Assembly (NCBI GenBank): GCA_963921195.1
Contig: OY992540.1
Coordinates: forward strand, 9,041,266-9,105,265
DNA length: 64,000 bases
Direction: 5' to 3'
Origin: Pegoplata infirma
Lineage: Eukaryota > Arthropoda > Insecta > Diptera > Anthomyiidae
This document shows positions 22,648-35,184 of this stretch, piece after piece. A program made the position numbers and the translations under genes. Every line of letters starts with the position of its first letter. Position 1 is the first letter of the stretch. The notes under the pieces were generated by a model, which did not search any database, was not told where the DNA came from, and worked only from the letters and a program-made list of their open reading frames with translations.

Positions 22648-23010
22648 GTTTTTTGCAGACCGGATTAAAATTTGGATTAACTTTATTTAGTTAAAAAATG
22701 GGTCAAATCAAGTCCAGAATTTTTTTTATAATTTTTTTCTGAAATTACATACCAATTATATAAACAGAAAAACAAATTAAGCTTTGTCCAAAATGCAAAG
22801 AATGAAAAATAAATTTAGTTAAATCCTAGGATTAACTCAAATTTATTTATACCATTAATTTTGTTTCAACGCTTAACTTTGTTTCCTTTTTATATTAACT
22901 AATTGCATGTAAATTCAGAAAAAAAATAAAAAAAAATTGTCTGGACTTGATTTGACCCATTTTTTAACTAAATAGAGTTAATCCTAATCTTAATCCGGTC
23001 TGCAAAAAAC
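22648..23010. mobile_element. Fold-back MITE with GTTTTTTGCAGACCGG ends
   Basis: About 85 bp at each end are inverted copies (AAATGGGTCAAATCAAGTCC against its complement). The flanks belong to fold-back Q (TTTTTGACAATA before, CAATATTGTAGATAAAATT after). 363 bp, non-coding. Confidence 0.6.
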
Positions 23011-23082
23011 AATATTGTAGATAAAATTATGAAGATTTAAAATTTAAAAACAATTTTTTTTTTTTTTAATTTCAACAAAAAA

Positions 23083-24010
23083 TGTTGATGTCCGTCCGCC
23101 CGTCTCACAGTGATTCGTTCCCATATATCGAGTGGGCAAAAATAGAATATTGGTCGCAGATTTCTGAAATTTGGTACACAAGCATTAAATTATCTAATCA
23201 AGAAAAAAACGAGTTTTTGGAAAAATCGGAGCAAGGACACACCTACCCCCCATATATCCTGAAATTTAAATATGTGATTAAAACTACAAAAATGGTCACA
23301 AAATTCCCAAACTTTGTCAATGTTACCAATTTTGATATAGTATTTTATGTGTAAATTGTTTTCTATATTGAAGCAAGGACTCGTGTGGCTGCCATATATC
23401 CTTTTTCTTAAAAATATTGTAAATCGCTCAAAAATTACTCGATACCCTTGAAATTTTTTGTAAAAATTTAAATAAGTGATGCCAACGTGTGTGCCCAATT
23501 TCGCTGAAATCGGTTTTGTAAAACAAAAGTTATTTATATATCCTTTTTAAAAACTGCAATAAAGTGTTAATATAGTTTAATCACAAAATTAAAATAGAAG
23601 GAGTTGTCAACGATTTTCCAAATTTGGTACGCAGGCACAAAATTAATTAATAGAAAAAAAATTAAAATTTTGAGCAAATCGGTCGAAGGACATTTGTACC
23701 TGTCGTATATCCTGAAATTTAAAAGTGGAGTTTTAGCCACAAAACTTGATATAAAATTACTTAACTTAGTTATTGTCTTAGAAATTTAGATATCTATCGA
23801 CGTACAACATTTGTATTTTAATCTGAGCAAGGACTCGCATGGCTGCCATATATCCTTTTTCTTGAAATCGCTGTAACTATTTTAAAAATCTTTCAATTGC
23901 TATCAAATTTTAAATATAGATTAGATCAAATGGCGTCAATAAGTGCGCGAAATTTTGTTGAGTTGCTTGCAGTAACAAAAAAGCTGTTAATATATCCTTT
24001 TTTTAAATAT
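23083..24010. repeat. Tandem duplication of a 450-bp non-coding repeat
   Basis: Words such as ATATATCCTGAAATTTAAA (23255, 23710) and GGCTGCCATATATCCTTTTT (23388, 23841) recur with a spacing near 455 bp. It opens with GTCCGTCCGCCCGTC, so it may be related to the TATACCC families. The two open frames here fall in the repeats and are not genes. Confidence 0.5.
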
Positions 24011-24129
24011 AGTCAAAAATATAAAAATACATAATAACTGCAAAAACAAAACATTCGCAACACTTATTTCCTATTGCATTACGAAAATAAATTTATTCAA
24101 ACTAAGTTTTAAGTAAACTCGTTTAATAC

Positions 24130-25370
24130 TTGCTTTATTTCTAAGTATATACCCCGTTAATAACAAAAATCTTAAAAAAAAAAAATTTTGGGTACTTCAA
24201 ATTGTTATTTTTTTTTTTTGTTTTTTCAAAAACTTACTTATTTTTATTATTTGATCGTACAGAAAACAGTCCAGGATGTTAAAAAAATCAATAAAAAATA
24301 ATTTTTAAGTACGAACTTTTTTTATGTATCTCAAAAAAAATTTTGGTTTTGATTTGGTATAGCAACGAAAATCAAATACTGGTTTTAAAGCAAAATGGCC
24401 CACTGTATACTTATTTTATCGAATTATTTACTATAAATTTATGGTATACAATACAATAAATGCTTTTATGTAAAAAAACACTAAAATGTTGATGTATTTT
24501 TTAAATTTATTTACAGAAAATAAAATAAATAATAAATAAAAATAATCCAATTTTTGATTTTTAAAAAAAAAAAAAAAATTCAATTAAAAAAAAAACTTAT
24601 TGTAGTTATTTTTATTTTTTGATCTTATAAAACATAGTCAAAGGTACAAAAAAAATAAAAACAAAAAAATTTTATTCACGAACTTTTTTGATGAAGGCCA
24701 TTAAAATTTGGTGATTTTGGGGATTTTAGTAAAAATCGTAGATAACTTTTAAAGCAAATGACCCACGTACTGGATAACTTTTTTCTGATTTTTTATTATA
24801 TTTTTACAGAATACCATATAATATATCAATGTGTAAAGAAAAAATACTTAATATTAGATTTTTTTTCTAATATTTTTTCCATTAATAATATAGCTTTTGA
24901 AAAAAATTAAATAAAGACACAAAAAAAAACCTAACTTTTTTCCAACTTCAGACAAAAACTTAGTTATTTTTATTGTTTTCCCTTATAAACCATAGTCCGA
25001 GCTATCGAAAAAGCGAAAAAAATAATTTTTTGACTCACGAACTTTTTTTGCGCTTTCCATCAAAATTTGTCAATTTTTGGGGATTCGGTAGAAAAAATAT
25101 AGATTTCAGAGCATTACAAAAATGTATTTTAAGATAAATTCTAAAAAATTGCAAATACAACTTTTAGAAAATATATTTAAGTAACTTTTGCAAAAAAAAG
25201 TTCATTGATTTCTTTAAAATTCGATTTTTAATAATTATTTTAGTAAACCTATAAAAATTAATTTTTAGGTTTTAACACAATAGCGTTGAATTTCCATACT
25301 TTAGCGCCATCTTGTGGCAACATATGACTTCTTAAAAATAAGAAAAGTACATATTTCTTTTAGTTTACTA
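24130..25370. repeat. About three diverged tandem units of 360-390 bp, AT-rich
   Basis: The order 'ACTTA.TTTTTATT..TTGATC' - 'CACGAACTTTTTT' - 'AAAGCAAATG.CCCAC' repeats from about 24225, 24595 and 24955. No coding sequence. TTAGCGCCATCTTGTGG at 25302-25318 is a short word I cannot place. Confidence 0.4.
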
Positions 25371-25439
25371 TTAAACTGTAAAAATACAAAAAATCATCAA
25401 CATTGAAGACATACTTTTTTTTTTATTTTTGCCAATGAA

Positions 25440-25765
25440 ACGAATCACTGTGCGTCTGTCCACCTGTCCGTACGTCTGTAGATAACACAATACAGTCGAA
25501 AACAAAAGAACTAGGCTCCTGAAGTTATGTCTAATGGTCCTAGACTGGTTAAGTTCGTAAATGGGCAAAACCGGACTAGGGGGAAAAGGTTCCCCCTTGA
25601 AGAACTAAACCAACCTCTGAAAAACCCAGTTTTTTGCACGTTTTTTGGGAATTTTTGTTAAACAAATGAAACATTTTTATACTAGAGAAAGTTTAAAGAC
25701 CTGCAATTGGACCCATGGGATTAGAAAATCTGGCTTTTTTTCGGCCCGCCCCCTTTTGAGGGCTT
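25440..25765 (+). repeat. TATACCC dispersed repeat, internal fragment
   Basis: From GTCTGTCCACCTGTCC, through ACTGGTTAAGTTCG and GGGAAAAGGTTCCCCC, to CGGCCCGCCCCC. It matches the inner part of the copy at 29984-30702. Both termini are lost. Confidence 0.65.
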
Positions 25766-26247
25766 GGAAATAAATAAATAGTTAAAATAATTATAAAATA
25801 TAATTACTTCGGTGCAAAAAGAAAAATAAATAAATTTTTAAACATTTATCGTGAGGGGGAAGGTGTACTTGTTGTGTGAATTCATAATGGAGAAAATAAA
25901 TGACCTCGAATAGAATAAACTACTTTTGACTGCACAATTAAAAGGTTGAAATAATTACTAATTTTTATTATCTTCTATATCTACCCAGGCAGAAAAATAC
26001 GAACGGGAGAGTGCTGGCAAAGTACCTTTTATGGTCGCTTGTGTGCTGGGAAAGCATCACAGTTTAGTACTCTCCCAGCGTCCAAAATGATAACCACGGT
26101 AAACGGTATGTTGATGAAATTTTTAGGTAATATATAGAATAGCCTAGGGAGTAACACTGCCAAGTCGGATTTTTGATTTTTTGTCTGTGGGCGGAGGGGC
26201 GTGGCAAAATCAAATTTTTACATTGCACCAATAATGACATCTATATA

Positions 26248-26517
26248 TCGCTCATTTACTTGTATAGTGTCATAACTCAAAATGTTTCATTTTGCAGAAA
26301 ACGCGTTTAAAGTTTACAATTGAAACTGGTTGTTCATTGAAAATGGCCGGTACATAGAAAATGTAATAATTACGTATTTTCTTCTCAAATGATGAGTTTT
26401 AAAGATATAAATACGAATTTTTGACACAATATAAAGCATGATATAACGAAAAATGCTGCATTATTAACTCAAAAATCACATTTTTTGAGTTATGACACTA
26501 TACAAGTAAATGAGCGA
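26248..26517. mobile_element. MITE with 37-bp terminal repeats, copy 1
   Basis: TCGCTCATTTACTTGTATAG at the left is inverted at the right, with about 37 bp identical. TATA lies on both sides. A second copy is at 38327-38597. 270 bp, non-coding. Confidence 0.65.
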
Positions 26518-27088
26518 TATAACAAAAACGGATAGACCGATTTTGATGAAATTTAAACCAAAGATAGTACTAACCGAGTACTAACTATATGTCAAATTAG
26601 AGCGTGATCGGACAAAGGGGCGTAAAATTCCATGCATATTTGCCTATGGGCGGAGGGATGGGCAAAATCGAATTTTTACATTGCACCACTAATGGCATCT
26701 ATATATAAAAAAACAGATGGACCGATTTTGATGAAATTTAAACCAACGATAGTACTACCCGAGTACTAACTTTGTGCCAAATTAGAGCGTGATCGGACAA
26801 ATGGGCGTAAAATGTCATGTCCCTTTGAATTGAATTGAATGTTATTTCTGCATGCACCGCAATAACGCAAAAACTGATTCGATTTAAATTAACTTTTCAG
26901 CACTGATAGTGTTAATCGAGTGCGGCACTATAGGCCATGTTATACAACGATTGGAAAAAGGGGCGTAAAATGCCACGCCCTTTTTACTATACTGGACGTT
27001 GTCTGCCTGTTTCGCAATCACGCAAAAACAGCTGAACCGATTCTCTTGACATTTTCACTACACACAATGCTAACCAAGTGCATATGTA

Positions 27089-27544
27089 CACTCAAAATAT
27101 TTTGTAAGTAAATTCAACTGAAAAAACGTTTAAAACAATCGTTTTTCCTTTTAAAAAACGGACTGCTTATATTTCATTTGAAACAACATAATTTTTCAGT
27201 TATTTTTAAACGTTAATAAATGACTAGACATTCCGTAAAAACAAACGATATTTTAGTTATTTTAACTGTTTAAATTTTTTTATTTTGTGAAGTAAAAATA
27301 AAATTTTTTGAATAACAAACTACAAAAACCGTACTTCTGTAAAATTATACGGAATAATCAGCCACAAATAATTTAACTGATAAAAATATTTTTCCGTAAC
27401 TTTTGTAGTTTATTGTTTTGACAATTGTATAAATCATTCAATATTTTATTTTCCTTGAAAAACAAACGATAAAACGTTTAAAACAACTTTAACTAAAAAC
27501 TTTTTGAATAACCGTAAATAGTTACTGTAAAACTTTTCTAGGTG
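27089..27544. mobile_element. TA-flanked MITE with AAACGTTTAAAACAA motif
   Basis: CACTCAAAATATT at the left and TTTTCTAGGTG at the right, with TA on both sides (27087-27088, 27545-27546). The interior repeats words such as AACGTTTAAAACAA, TTTAACTG and AACAAACGAT. It interrupts the Helitron-like array. Confidence 0.6.
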
Positions 27545-28341
27545 TAGGCCACATAAGATCATTATTGGAAAAAGGGATCAAAATTGTAACGCCCTTTGTA
27601 CTATACTGACCACGATTGAACAAAGAGGCGTAAATTGCCACTAAACGTTATATCTGCCTGTTTTGAAATCACGCAAAAACGTATAAGCCGAATCTGTCAC
27701 TACTGATAGAACTAACCGAGCGGGAACTGTAGGTCATATGTAGAGCGCGATTCGGCAAAAGGGTGTAATATGTCGCTCCCGTTTTTCATAAATAAAAAGT
27801 TACTTCCTCCTCTTTCGCAATCACACAAAAACGGCAAAACTGATGTCAATGAAATTTGCAGCACAGATAGTAGTAATCGAGGATGCAGCATGGAACTTTA
27901 GACTATCACGATTTGATAAAAAAAATGCGTTAAATGACACGCCCCTTTGTACTATAATTAACGATATGTCTGTCTGTTCGAAATCACGCAAAAACGGCTG
28001 AACCGATTTTGTTGAGATTTCTCTATAGATAGTGCTAACCGAGGGTGGAACCAAAGGTTGCTAGCTGGACCCGGACCCGTGCTTTAATTTTGTCCGACAC
28101 TATATTTAAATAAAGATGCAATATAAAACAGTTTTTTTATAAGGGCCAGCAACGCGGACCGGGTATAGCTAGTTTTTAATATAACTAAAAAATCTTGGCA
28201 AAATTACAAGTTTTTTTGTTGAGTGTACTGAATAAAGTAGTTATACTAATACAAACAAATATAGTTTATCAAAAGACTTAAAAAATAACAAATTTGAAAA
28301 GGTATTACTTTTAACGGTTACCAACCTTGTTAAATATGTAT

Positions 28342-29061
28342 ATTAGAGTGTCCCTTATTTTGGAAATGTTGGAAATGTTGAGACGGTACCCCCTCTTTTT
28401 TTTCCTTTTGACTAAAAAATAACTCAGGAAAAATTTTACGCCCCTACGACCACGCCTTCCCTACGCGACGGGGCCTTAAAAATCATTTTTCCATACAAAC
28501 CAAACATTTTTTTTTTGATTTTTAATTTTTTTGTTATTAATTATAATATTACTTGATTAGCTTATTCATGACAAAAAATTTGATTTTGGTGGGATGAGGC
28601 TTTCAGTTCTAAAAAATTTTTCGAAAAATTTTTTTTTTTTTAGTTTTGACAAGCAACCGTTTTAGTTGTAATGTTGCTTTTAATGATATATATTCATAAA
28701 AAAATATTATTCATATCTGTGACATCTTGATCGTGTATCGAAAAAGCTCCAAATTTTTTTTTTCGAAAAGTTTTTTAGAACTGAAAGCCTCATCCCACCA
28801 AAATCAAATTTTTTGTCGTGAATAAGCTAACCAAGTAATATTATAATTAATAACAAAAAAATTTAAAATCAAAAAAAAAATTTTTTGCTTTGTATGGAAA
28901 AATGATTTTTAAGGCCCCGCTCTTTACGGCCCCGTCGCGTAGGGAAGGCGTGGTCGTAGGGGCGTAAAATTTTTCCTGAGTTATTTTTTAGTCAAAAGGC
29001 AAAAAATGAGGGGGTACCGTCTCAACATTTCCAACATTTCCAAAATAAGGGACACTCTAAT
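28342..29061. mobile_element. Fold-back element with ATTAGAGTGTCCC ends
   Basis: About 300 bp of the left half return inverted in the right half (GGAAATGTTGAGACGGTACC, CCTACGCGACGGGGCC). The flanks share GTAT (28338-28341, 29062-29065). 720 bp. The loop near 28660-28730 is AT-rich. Non-coding. Confidence 0.7.
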
Positions 29062-29065
29062 GTAT

Positions 29066-29744
29066 ATGTAAAGATTTTTTAGGCATAGTATTATTTAATA
29101 AACCTCAATATTAACTTAATTACAATTAACAAATATGAATTTGTGTAAATTACACATATTATCATGTTCACATAATAAAAATTCAGACAAAAATGTTGTT
29201 TTTTTTATTTTTCTATATTTTACTTAAATTTAAATAAAAATACAGTTAATGCATATTATTAAAAATTTTAACAACAATTTAAACAAAAATTATGCAGTGT
29301 CATTTATTAAAAAAAGTATATGTATGTATGAAAAAACACATATAAATTTTTATATAAAAAAAATTAATTTTATTTAATACAAGCCCAAAAATTCCACGCC
29401 TTACACACCTTATTTTTTTATTTTTATTTTATTATTTTATATTTTAACAAGATGCTTAAAGAGTTACCAAAAAATCGAATCACGAATAAAAAAAATAATA
29501 CCAACAAAGTGCTACATAACTAAAATAAAATATGTATGTAAAAATGTGGTTAAAATATTTTAATATGGCGCTTAAAAACTTTGGCAATAATCAAATTAAG
29601 TTAACATAAAATATACAAATAGTGGCTTTTTGTTTTTAATAAAAAAAAATTAATAAAATGTTATAAAAATTATTAAAATATTTTTTTGTTGTTTTTTTTT
29701 TTTTTTTTTTAATCTCCACTTACAATTTGTGATGGGGGCTATGA
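29066..29744. other. AT-rich sequence without a recognised feature
   Basis: Nothing repeated elsewhere in the window, no open frame, no RNA gene. A poly-T run lies near 29690-29710. Confidence 0.45.
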
Positions 29745-29746
29745 TA

Positions 29747-31031
29747 GGGTGGAGCAAAAAATCGGGATCGGAAAAGTTGATTTTAGGTTCAATATTAATA
29801 TTCAAAAATATTGGACCTGTATGACAATGGCTTTGGGTTCCTTTGTTGACTTGAAAATCGATAAGTTCCGAACAAAGTGAAAAAATTTAATTTTTTTTTT
29901 GTCTTAAAATATTAGTTACTATTCGGACATTATTAAAAAAGTGTTTTTATGGTAAAATTTTTTTTTTTTGATCTGTAATTTTTTATACCCTCCAACTACA
30001 GTATGGGGGTATACTCACTTTGTCATTCCGTGTGTAACGCATCGAAATATCGGTATAGGAACCCATAAAGTATATATATTATTGATCAGTGATCGATTCT
30101 AAGACATTCTAGCGATGTCCGTCTGTCCGTCCGTCCGTCCGTCCGTCTGTCCGTCTGTCCCTCTGTGGAAGACGCGATACAGTCCAAAATAAAAGTGATA
30201 GACTCCTGAAATTTGTCAGATATATGTCTTATGTTCATAGGTTGGTTAAGTTCGGAGATGGGAAAAATCGGACCAGGGGGGAAAAAGTTCCCCCTTGAAG
30301 AACTAAACCAACCTCTGAAAAATATCCTATTTTTACATGATTTTTTGTGTTTTTGTTAAACAAATCCAACATTTTTATGCTACAAGAAGTTCAAGGTCCT
30401 GCATTTGGACCCACAAAATTAGAAAATATCGTTTTACGGTCCGCCCCCCCCCCCTTTTATGGGCGTGGAATAATTTTTTTTTATATAATGATAAATTTGT
30501 ATTTCTTTAGTGCAAAAAGCATAAGAAAAATTTTTTTTTAACACTTATTCGAGAGGAATTGTGCCCCCCTAATTATCACTACCGATCCTCTCCCCCCAAA
30601 AAAAAAAAAAAGAAGACAACCCTGCAATTTTTTTTTTTTTATTTATTTTCATGTTGGAGGGTATAAAAGATTCGGCACAGCCGAATTTAACACTCTTACT
30701 TGTTTTTCTTTTTTTAGTTTCTTGCTTAGAAAAAAATATATTTTTTATTAGATTTTAGCTGAGAGGATGTAGATTTTTAATTATCGTATTGCTTAATTTG
30801 GCCTTTAATGCATTTTAAAATTAACTACAAAAAAAAGTTTTTTTTGAAGAAAAAATTTTTTTCATAAAGTTTTTGGTTTTTTCCCCTTTGATAGATACTT
30901 TCCAGTTTTTAAGTCAGAAAAGGAACCCAAAGCCATTGTCCAATATTTTTGTGTGTTAATATCGACCCTTAAAGTCAACTTTTCCGACCACGACGTTTCG
31001 AAATGCGAAAAAAACTAAATTTGCTCCACCC
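29747..31031. mobile_element. TA-flanked fold-back element with GGGTGGAGC ends
   Basis: GGGTGGAGCAAAAAATCGGG at the left; CATTTGCTCCACCC-type inverse at the right, ending at 31031. TA is on both sides (29745-29746, 31032-31033). Arms of about 200-240 bp include GACAATGGCTTTGGGTTCC against its inverse. A complete TATACCC repeat is inserted in the middle. Confidence 0.65.
29984..30702 (+). repeat. TATACCC dispersed repeat, best complete copy
   Basis: From TATACCCTCCAACTACAG to CACTCTTACTTG, 719 bp. It contains the GTCCGTCCGTCC microsatellite at 30118-30165, a pyrimidine/purine block GGGGGGAAAAAGTTCCCCC, and the closing hairpin ATTCGGCACAGCCGAATTT. Poly-T lies on both sides. Useful as the reference for the other copies here. 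Confidence 0.8.
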
Positions 31032-31164
31032 TAATATATATGTAAGCTTGTCATTCTGTGTTTAGCGCATCAAAATTAATAAATGTAATGATCGAAAACC
31101 ATATAAGCAAATCTATGGGAAATTTAACTGACGGATCACCGATTTTGTTTATTTTTGGTATATG

Positions 31165-31975
31165 ATTAATAACCATATTTATACTCTACACCACTCTTTG
31201 GTACATGGTATTATGAGTTTATGCTGACATTTGTAACTACCCGAAATATTAGTCCTAGACTTACCTTCAAGTATACCGATCGACTCAGAATTACTTTTTG
31301 AATCGATTTAGCAATGTCCGTCCTTCCGTCTGTCCATCTATCGGTTTAAGCACGATAGAGGTCGCAATTTTCAATCAATTGACCTGAAATTTGAAACTTA
31401 AGCATCTTTTGGAGAAAATCGGTCCATGTTTAGACCTAGCCCCCATACAAACGCCCCCTTTGGATTCGGCTTAAATGACTCTTATAACCGTGTTATAGTA
31501 GATCTCGCTTCATTTAGCAGGTAAACAAATTTTGTATGCACAAACCACCATTCCAAATTTCAAAGGAATCGGGTAAGTCCTTCTGGTAGTCCCCATACAA
31601 ACCGCCCTCCAGATATTCACATAATTCCCTCAAAATTCATAAAAATGGAAATATTTGATAAAAATTTTATTTTTAGGTGTTAAACGTGTACTTTAGTAAC
31701 CTAATAAAATCGGATTAAAATTGGACCATTTTTGGACTAGTCCCCAATATAAAAATTTCGACCGATGTTCAGTTAAATCGGTCTATTGACAAAAAATTAA
31801 CTAATTCCACTAAAATATGATCTGAGTGTGTTTTCTACACTTAATAAAGATCTAACAAAAGACAGATCCAATCGGTCCATGTTTGGACCTGGGACCCATT
31901 TATCGTCAAGGACTGGTGTAGGGTATCATATGGTCGGTCTTGACCGACAATAACTTTCTTACTTGTTTAAGATGA
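31165..31975 (+). repeat. Second TATAC-type dispersed repeat family
   Basis: It opens TATACTCTACACCACTC, holds GTCCGTCCTTCCGTCTGTCC, several 'AAATCGGTCCATGTTTGGACC' type blocks, and ends GTGTAGGGTATCATATGGTC and TTCTTACTTG. The same plan as the TATACCC family but different sequence. It interrupts a left arm of fold-back Q (31104-31164). Confidence 0.6.
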
Positions 31976-31979
31976 ATTC

Positions 31980-34520
31980 GGTAAAAAACTAATTTTTGCC
32001 TTAAAATTCAGCACCTGTGGACCACAAGCGCAATTTTGTATAAGCCATTATCATTAATAAATCCGTTAAAAATTTACCGATGTCGTAAATGAAATCATAA
32101 TAATTCAATTTTATCAAAATGCAAATCCCTCTATCTGATCATTTTCATTCATGTCTTAAAATATTTTTGAGAAACAAAACCCCTTATCTATCAGAAAATC
32201 CCTAATAGTGCAAAATTTTAAAAACGAATTATATGTGAGATTCAGTAGTTGATTTGAAAAAATATTGTAGAATATCGAATTTTAATCACTCTAACAATAT
32301 GCGAAATAAAAATAAAATTTTACAGGATCTTAATTTGGTTTACATGTCATAATTTGTTTAACTAAAATCACCTTTAATGAAAAAAATGTTTGGGACTTTC
32401 CAACAATTAAAATTTTTTAAAAAATTGATTTAGAAAATTTTTGTGGTGCTTAAGGGTACTTTTCACTATCATACATTTCCATTAAACAAACGTAATTTCA
32501 CCATGCGAAATATTTTTTTAAAAAATTTGGCCAGAAATTGTTCACTTATTAGATACGACTAGGTTTTAATCAAAAAAGAATCCAAAAATCTTTAGGAAGT
32601 TTGTAAATTTTGATGTGTATAATGAAAAAAAAATATAATTTTTCCAACATTTCTCTTCATAAATCATAAATCATTCTTTATAAATCTTTCTAAATCAATT
32701 TTTTAAAACAAATTTATTGTTGGACAGGTCTCTAGCAATAATTTGGCTTTTACAGATGAAAAAATATCAAATAGTCGACGAGTTATAGCCAAAAAACCAT
32801 ATAAACAATATGTTGAAAATCGGCATTTGACTGCAAAGCTCGAAGGTCGATTAAAAAAAAAATCGAACTAACATAAACAAACGCCGCGATACGGGTCTTC
32901 TAATTTAGCCTCTATTTTCATCCCTCACTCTCAGAATCGACCTAACTTTTGCTAACCTGAATTTGTTTCACAGAGTATTTGTACTTGTATTATAATGTCA
33001 CTATTGATGGTAAATGAAAGAGGAAAATCTACACAAATTTTTCCATGTTTTTATTTTGCCACTTAGGAAAATGGATGTAAATAATGTCCTTTCAAAACTT
33101 TATCAAAATATTTTGCTAAAAATGTTAAATGATATTGAAAGATTAAGTTTTGAGAGTATGTTACTTACAAACGAATAATGGAAGAGAACGCACTCTACTC
33201 ATCAATATGTTTATCTCCAAAAAAAAAAAATTTTTTTAATAAAATATCCGTCAATTAATACTTAAAACAAAAAAAACCAATAACCTTACTCTACAACAGA
33301 CGACAAACAAATAAATGCAAAGGTTTTTAAAATAAAATCAAACCTCAACCACCAGGCCCCCTCAAAAAAAAAGAGAGAACAAACTCAATTAAGCTCAAAC
33401 ATTGAAACATCAAACAAGTTTGAGCTAAATTTATAAAACACTCAAACTCTAACTTTTATGGTAAGACAAGTTTGATAATATATTTAAGCTCAAACTTGAG
33501 TTGAGTTTCTTTTTAGTATTTGTTTCTCAAGAATATTATGCTCTTTTACTCTGAAATGTTAGGCGCTCTGTTTGGGAATTTCTCTGTTTACAAACAGAAA
33601 TTATATTTAACCTCAGAATAAAAAGTAAATTTCAAGCTCTAAGCTAAAGCCGGCTTTTAATGTTTGTCTGTTGTTGTTATGATGTTGTTGTTGCTGTTGT
33701 AGTAGTGATAGTTGTTTTTATTGTTGGTGTTGTTGTTGTTGTTGCTACTGATGTCGTCAACGTTACGCTAATACAATTTTATAGTAAACGTGAGTAGTTT
33801 GTGTGTTTGTGTTTTTTTTTTTTCTCATTGTAAGCGATCATGGGTCGTTGAACTTTTATTTATTTTTTTTTGTTGTTTCTTTTTTTTTATAAATCAATGC
33901 CCCAACCATTTGACCCATATTTTCATTATGAAAGTGGAACACTGGGGTGACAGCTGATCGGAAATGATTGTTTATGTGTGTGTTTGTAAACGATTAGAGC
34001 TTCGTTTGTTTGTTAGTTGAATGGATGGATGGTTGGTTGGTTGTTTAGTGTGAAGTTTAGTGAAGTGGATTTGATGATGACGATAATAATGATGATGATG
34101 ATGACTATAATGATGTTTCTCATGCACACAGCTGATGAGCAGAGTGTTGGCGCAGCATGTGATGAAGTTGTTTGTTGCTTGACTGACTGACTAACTGAAT
34201 GGCTGTTTTTGTTGGTTTTTTTCTCTGGTTTAGCTGCTAAAAGTGTTTCTAAAGTTAGTTTATGGTATCAATGTTAATGTTGGTCGATGTTGTTTATGTT
34301 TATGTTCAAATGTTTGCTGGCTGTTTTTGTTTTTCCTCTTTTAATGTTTTCGTTTTATTGGACTTGATTACAAGGCTATTAATTGTGAAGTGTTAATGGT
34401 AAAATATACATATTCAACAAATGCATTTAACTTTTCTTCTTCTTAAACAGTAGCCAGCTAGCGTTTTTTTTATGGATTTAAATAGTGTGTTATTAAGGAA
34501 ATTTATTGAGGAGGCTTGTC
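31980..34520. other. Mostly unrecognised sequence with microsatellites
   Basis: 31980-33500 has no feature I can support. 33660-33750 is rich in GTT/GTTGTT. 34021-34045 is GGATGGTT-like, and 34070-34115 is (GATGAT)n with AATAAT. The base composition from 33500 on is less extreme than the surroundings and has no copy elsewhere in the window, so it may be single-copy intron sequence. Confidence 0.4.
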
Positions 34521-34533
34521 TTTTAGTTTGAAT

Positions 34534-34998
34534 TAGAGATGGGATCATGAGCAGATTAGTGGGTGATTCACTTGATTCACTTGTGATCATGCATGAGTGT
34601 GACTTTTACTCAATTTTAATTACGTGATTGTGAGTGGAAAAATTGCGTGAGTGAGTGTGCGTGAGTAAGATTTTTGCCTGATTTTTACGTCATATTTCCT
34701 TTCGTTAAATTAAAAGCAAACAAAAATTCTAAAATTTTTCTAAACTTTAAATTTAGTCCCGAAAAAATTATAAAAAAATTGTAAAATATGGCTAAACTTA
34801 AAATTTTGCTATAATTTTTTTTTTTAATTTTATGTGAGTATGAGTCACCGTGAGTTTGAGTATACGTGAGTGTTATTTGTATAAAGTTTACTCACGTGAT
34901 TCATAGTAAGTGTGAATACAAAAATATGCAAGCGCGTGAGTGTGCATGATTGGAATTTCGTGACAGTGAGTCAAAATTCACTCACGCACCCATCTCTA
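34534..34998. mobile_element. hAT-type MITE, GTGAGTGA family, best copy
   Basis: Ends TAGAGATGGGATCATG and GCACCCATCTCTA, with a perfect 8-bp duplication GTTTGAAT (34526-34533 and 34999-35006). The interior consists of GTGAGTGAGTG-type runs on both sides of an AT-rich core (34690-34840). 465 bp, non-coding. The duplication size defines the family as hAT-like. Confidence 0.8.
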
Positions 34999-35184
34999 GT
35001 TTGAATGACATCTGGTTTTCTCGTTTGTTTGAAGACCTTAAGTCGAATTAAAATGTGAACTTATAAAATGTTTTTTTAAGTTCGTGTCTTAAGTCTTTAG
35101 TTTTTTCCCTGGCAAAACTTTGGTCTTATAACTTAAATTCACCGTCCGACACACTTTTATACACATGGACCAGACCGATAACAT

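Larger units (their letters stand above)
26140..28174 (+). mobile_element. Helitron-like element with internal tandem units
   Basis: At least seven diverged units carry 'CACGCAAAAACGG.TGAACCGATTTTG' followed by 'ACCGAG' and 'GGGGCGTAAAATG.CACGCCC', spaced about 140-185 bp. The right end reads GGACCGGGTATAGCTAG followed by T, as Helitron 3' ends (CTRR before T) do. An inverse word, CTAGCTGGACCCGG, lies at 28058-28071. The left end is not defined. Two elements interrupt it (26248-26517 and 27089-27544). No Rep/helicase. The short open frames at 26920 and 27821 lie in the units. Confidence 0.45.

Noticed and set aside
26000..26085. Inverted word GGGAGAGTGCTGG / AGTACTCTCCCAGC as a hairpin gene
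   Set aside because: Only about ten bases pair and there is no supporting context.
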